Positions 63,417 through 64,000 of a stretch of DNA of 64,000 nt are shown here, in pieces. The notes under the pieces were generated by a model. The model had not been told where the DNA came from. It searched no databases and worked only from the letters and a program-made list of their open reading frames with translations. This DNA comes from Coemansia sp. RSA 1804 (lineage: Eukaryota > Kickxellomycota > Kickxellomycetes > Kickxellales > Kickxellaceae). Within the stretch, counting starts at the first letter, position 1, and each line of letters starts with the position of its first letter. The DNA is taken from the NCBI GenBank assembly GCA_027578815.1, contig JANBTH010000008.1, positions 1-64,000 of the forward strand, in the 5' to 3' direction. Both the position numbers and the translations under genes were made by a program.

Positions 63417-64000
63417 TGGGAAGAATAAAACTGTATCTATTTGTTTACCCAAAGCCAAGAATAAGGCGGTGCATGAAAAACAATGTAAGAGGAGGGGTCA
63501 TAAAGAGGTGACCGATGTACTGTGGATAGCTATACAGCCGCACCAGAGAGAAGACAAAGACTCGACGACGACTTATAAAGGAGAAGCAGCCGCAGGGGAG
63601 TAACATGGTCGATGGTGAGTTAAAGTGGCTGAGAACGAGGCTTTGTGAGGCTGAACAACGGATGTGCGCGATGGCGGTACTGCGAGTGTGGACGGGACGA
63701 CAGGCTTCTTAACATTTTCTTGTTATGGTTTAGTTCATATAGCCATGAGAGAGAAAATAGATTTATTGAAGGATCTAGTCCGACTAAGAAATACAAAGAA
63801 AAATCGTAATCCAAGAGAAGGAGAAGATAAACCGTTAGCTCATATAGCCATGAGGTCGATGGGGGTAAAAACCCAAAATCCTTTAACCGGATTTCATTCT
63901 GGAGTCTTCCTGAAATACAAATAGTGCCCACGCGGGCGAATGAAAAATAAATAAAAAAAACTCAGTGCATCACTCGCAATATTCTTTTCAACTCTCTATT
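63417..64000. other. Window end, with an unexplained direct repeat
   Basis: No gene supported. A 19-bp sequence, TAG(T/C)TCATATAGCCATGAG, occurs at 63731-63749 and 63836-63854 (one mismatch, 105 bp apart). A TATAAAGG at 63572 precedes a short ATG frame at 63604 (35 codons). The stretch is less AT-rich than the array and may be part of a gene or element that continues outside. Confidence 0.4.

Noticed and set aside
63376..63603. 75-aa frame with Cys and Lys (MMANVKVWQCAGHSGKNKTV)
   Set aside because: Overlaps the end of the small-family relic in another frame; no family or promoter support.

Overview
The window reads as nuclear DNA of an early-diverging filamentous fungus. Genes are dense and mostly intronless. 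The few introns are short with GTAAGT-type donors, many genes have clear TATA boxes, and the protein set is fungal (chitin-binding CBM19, GH81 beta-1,3-glucanase, GH20 hexosaminidase, Ser/Thr-rich wall protein). Genes that ascomycete and basidiomycete yeasts usually lack are present (INTS11 of Integrator, ZWILCH of the RZZ kinetochore complex, a RAB3GAP2-like protein, kinesin-10). A zoopagomycete such as a member of Kickxellales fits, but that is inference from gene content only.

Layout. 0-12 kb: the 3' end of a tRNA-Leu(AAG), FEN1, DAHP synthase, an enoyl-CoA isomerase-like protein, a spliced MFS transporter, a signal-peptide membrane protein, DPH6 with a tiny first exon, a GT25-like glycosyltransferase and a RAB3GAP2 N-domain protein. 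12.7-17.1 kb: two more MFS paralogues. 17.2-21.8 kb: an AT-rich tandem array of about 1.0-1.4 kb units, each with a TATA promoter and a small (~97 aa) unknown protein; two units are intact, one has a single nonsense codon and one is frameshifted. A diverged, frameshifted member sits alone at 63.1 kb. At 22.4 and 41.9 kb are two tiny Cys-rich proteins (55 and 53 aa) sharing one exact Cys spacing.

22.7-36 kb: housekeeping genes (NSRP1-like, INTS11, a CBM19 secreted protein, a peroxisomal adenine nucleotide carrier, an unknown 390-aa protein, ARL2, ZWILCH). 36.8-48.3 kb: a lipid-linked stretch with three long-chain acyl-CoA synthetase paralogues, two tail-to-tail GST paralogues and a membrane-anchored UMP-CMP kinase. 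Its second half (42.4-48.3 kb) is strikingly GC-rich. 49-62.7 kb: a 2H phosphoesterase (ASCC1/AKAP7-like), an unknown basic protein, a Ser/Thr-rich secreted protein, GH81, kinesin-10 and GH20.

The strongest candidates for something undescribed are the tandem small-protein array with its conserved GATA-rich upstream block and the paired Cys-rich microproteins. Both families lie in AT-rich stretches between conserved genes. No CRISPR array, IS element or intact transposon was seen.
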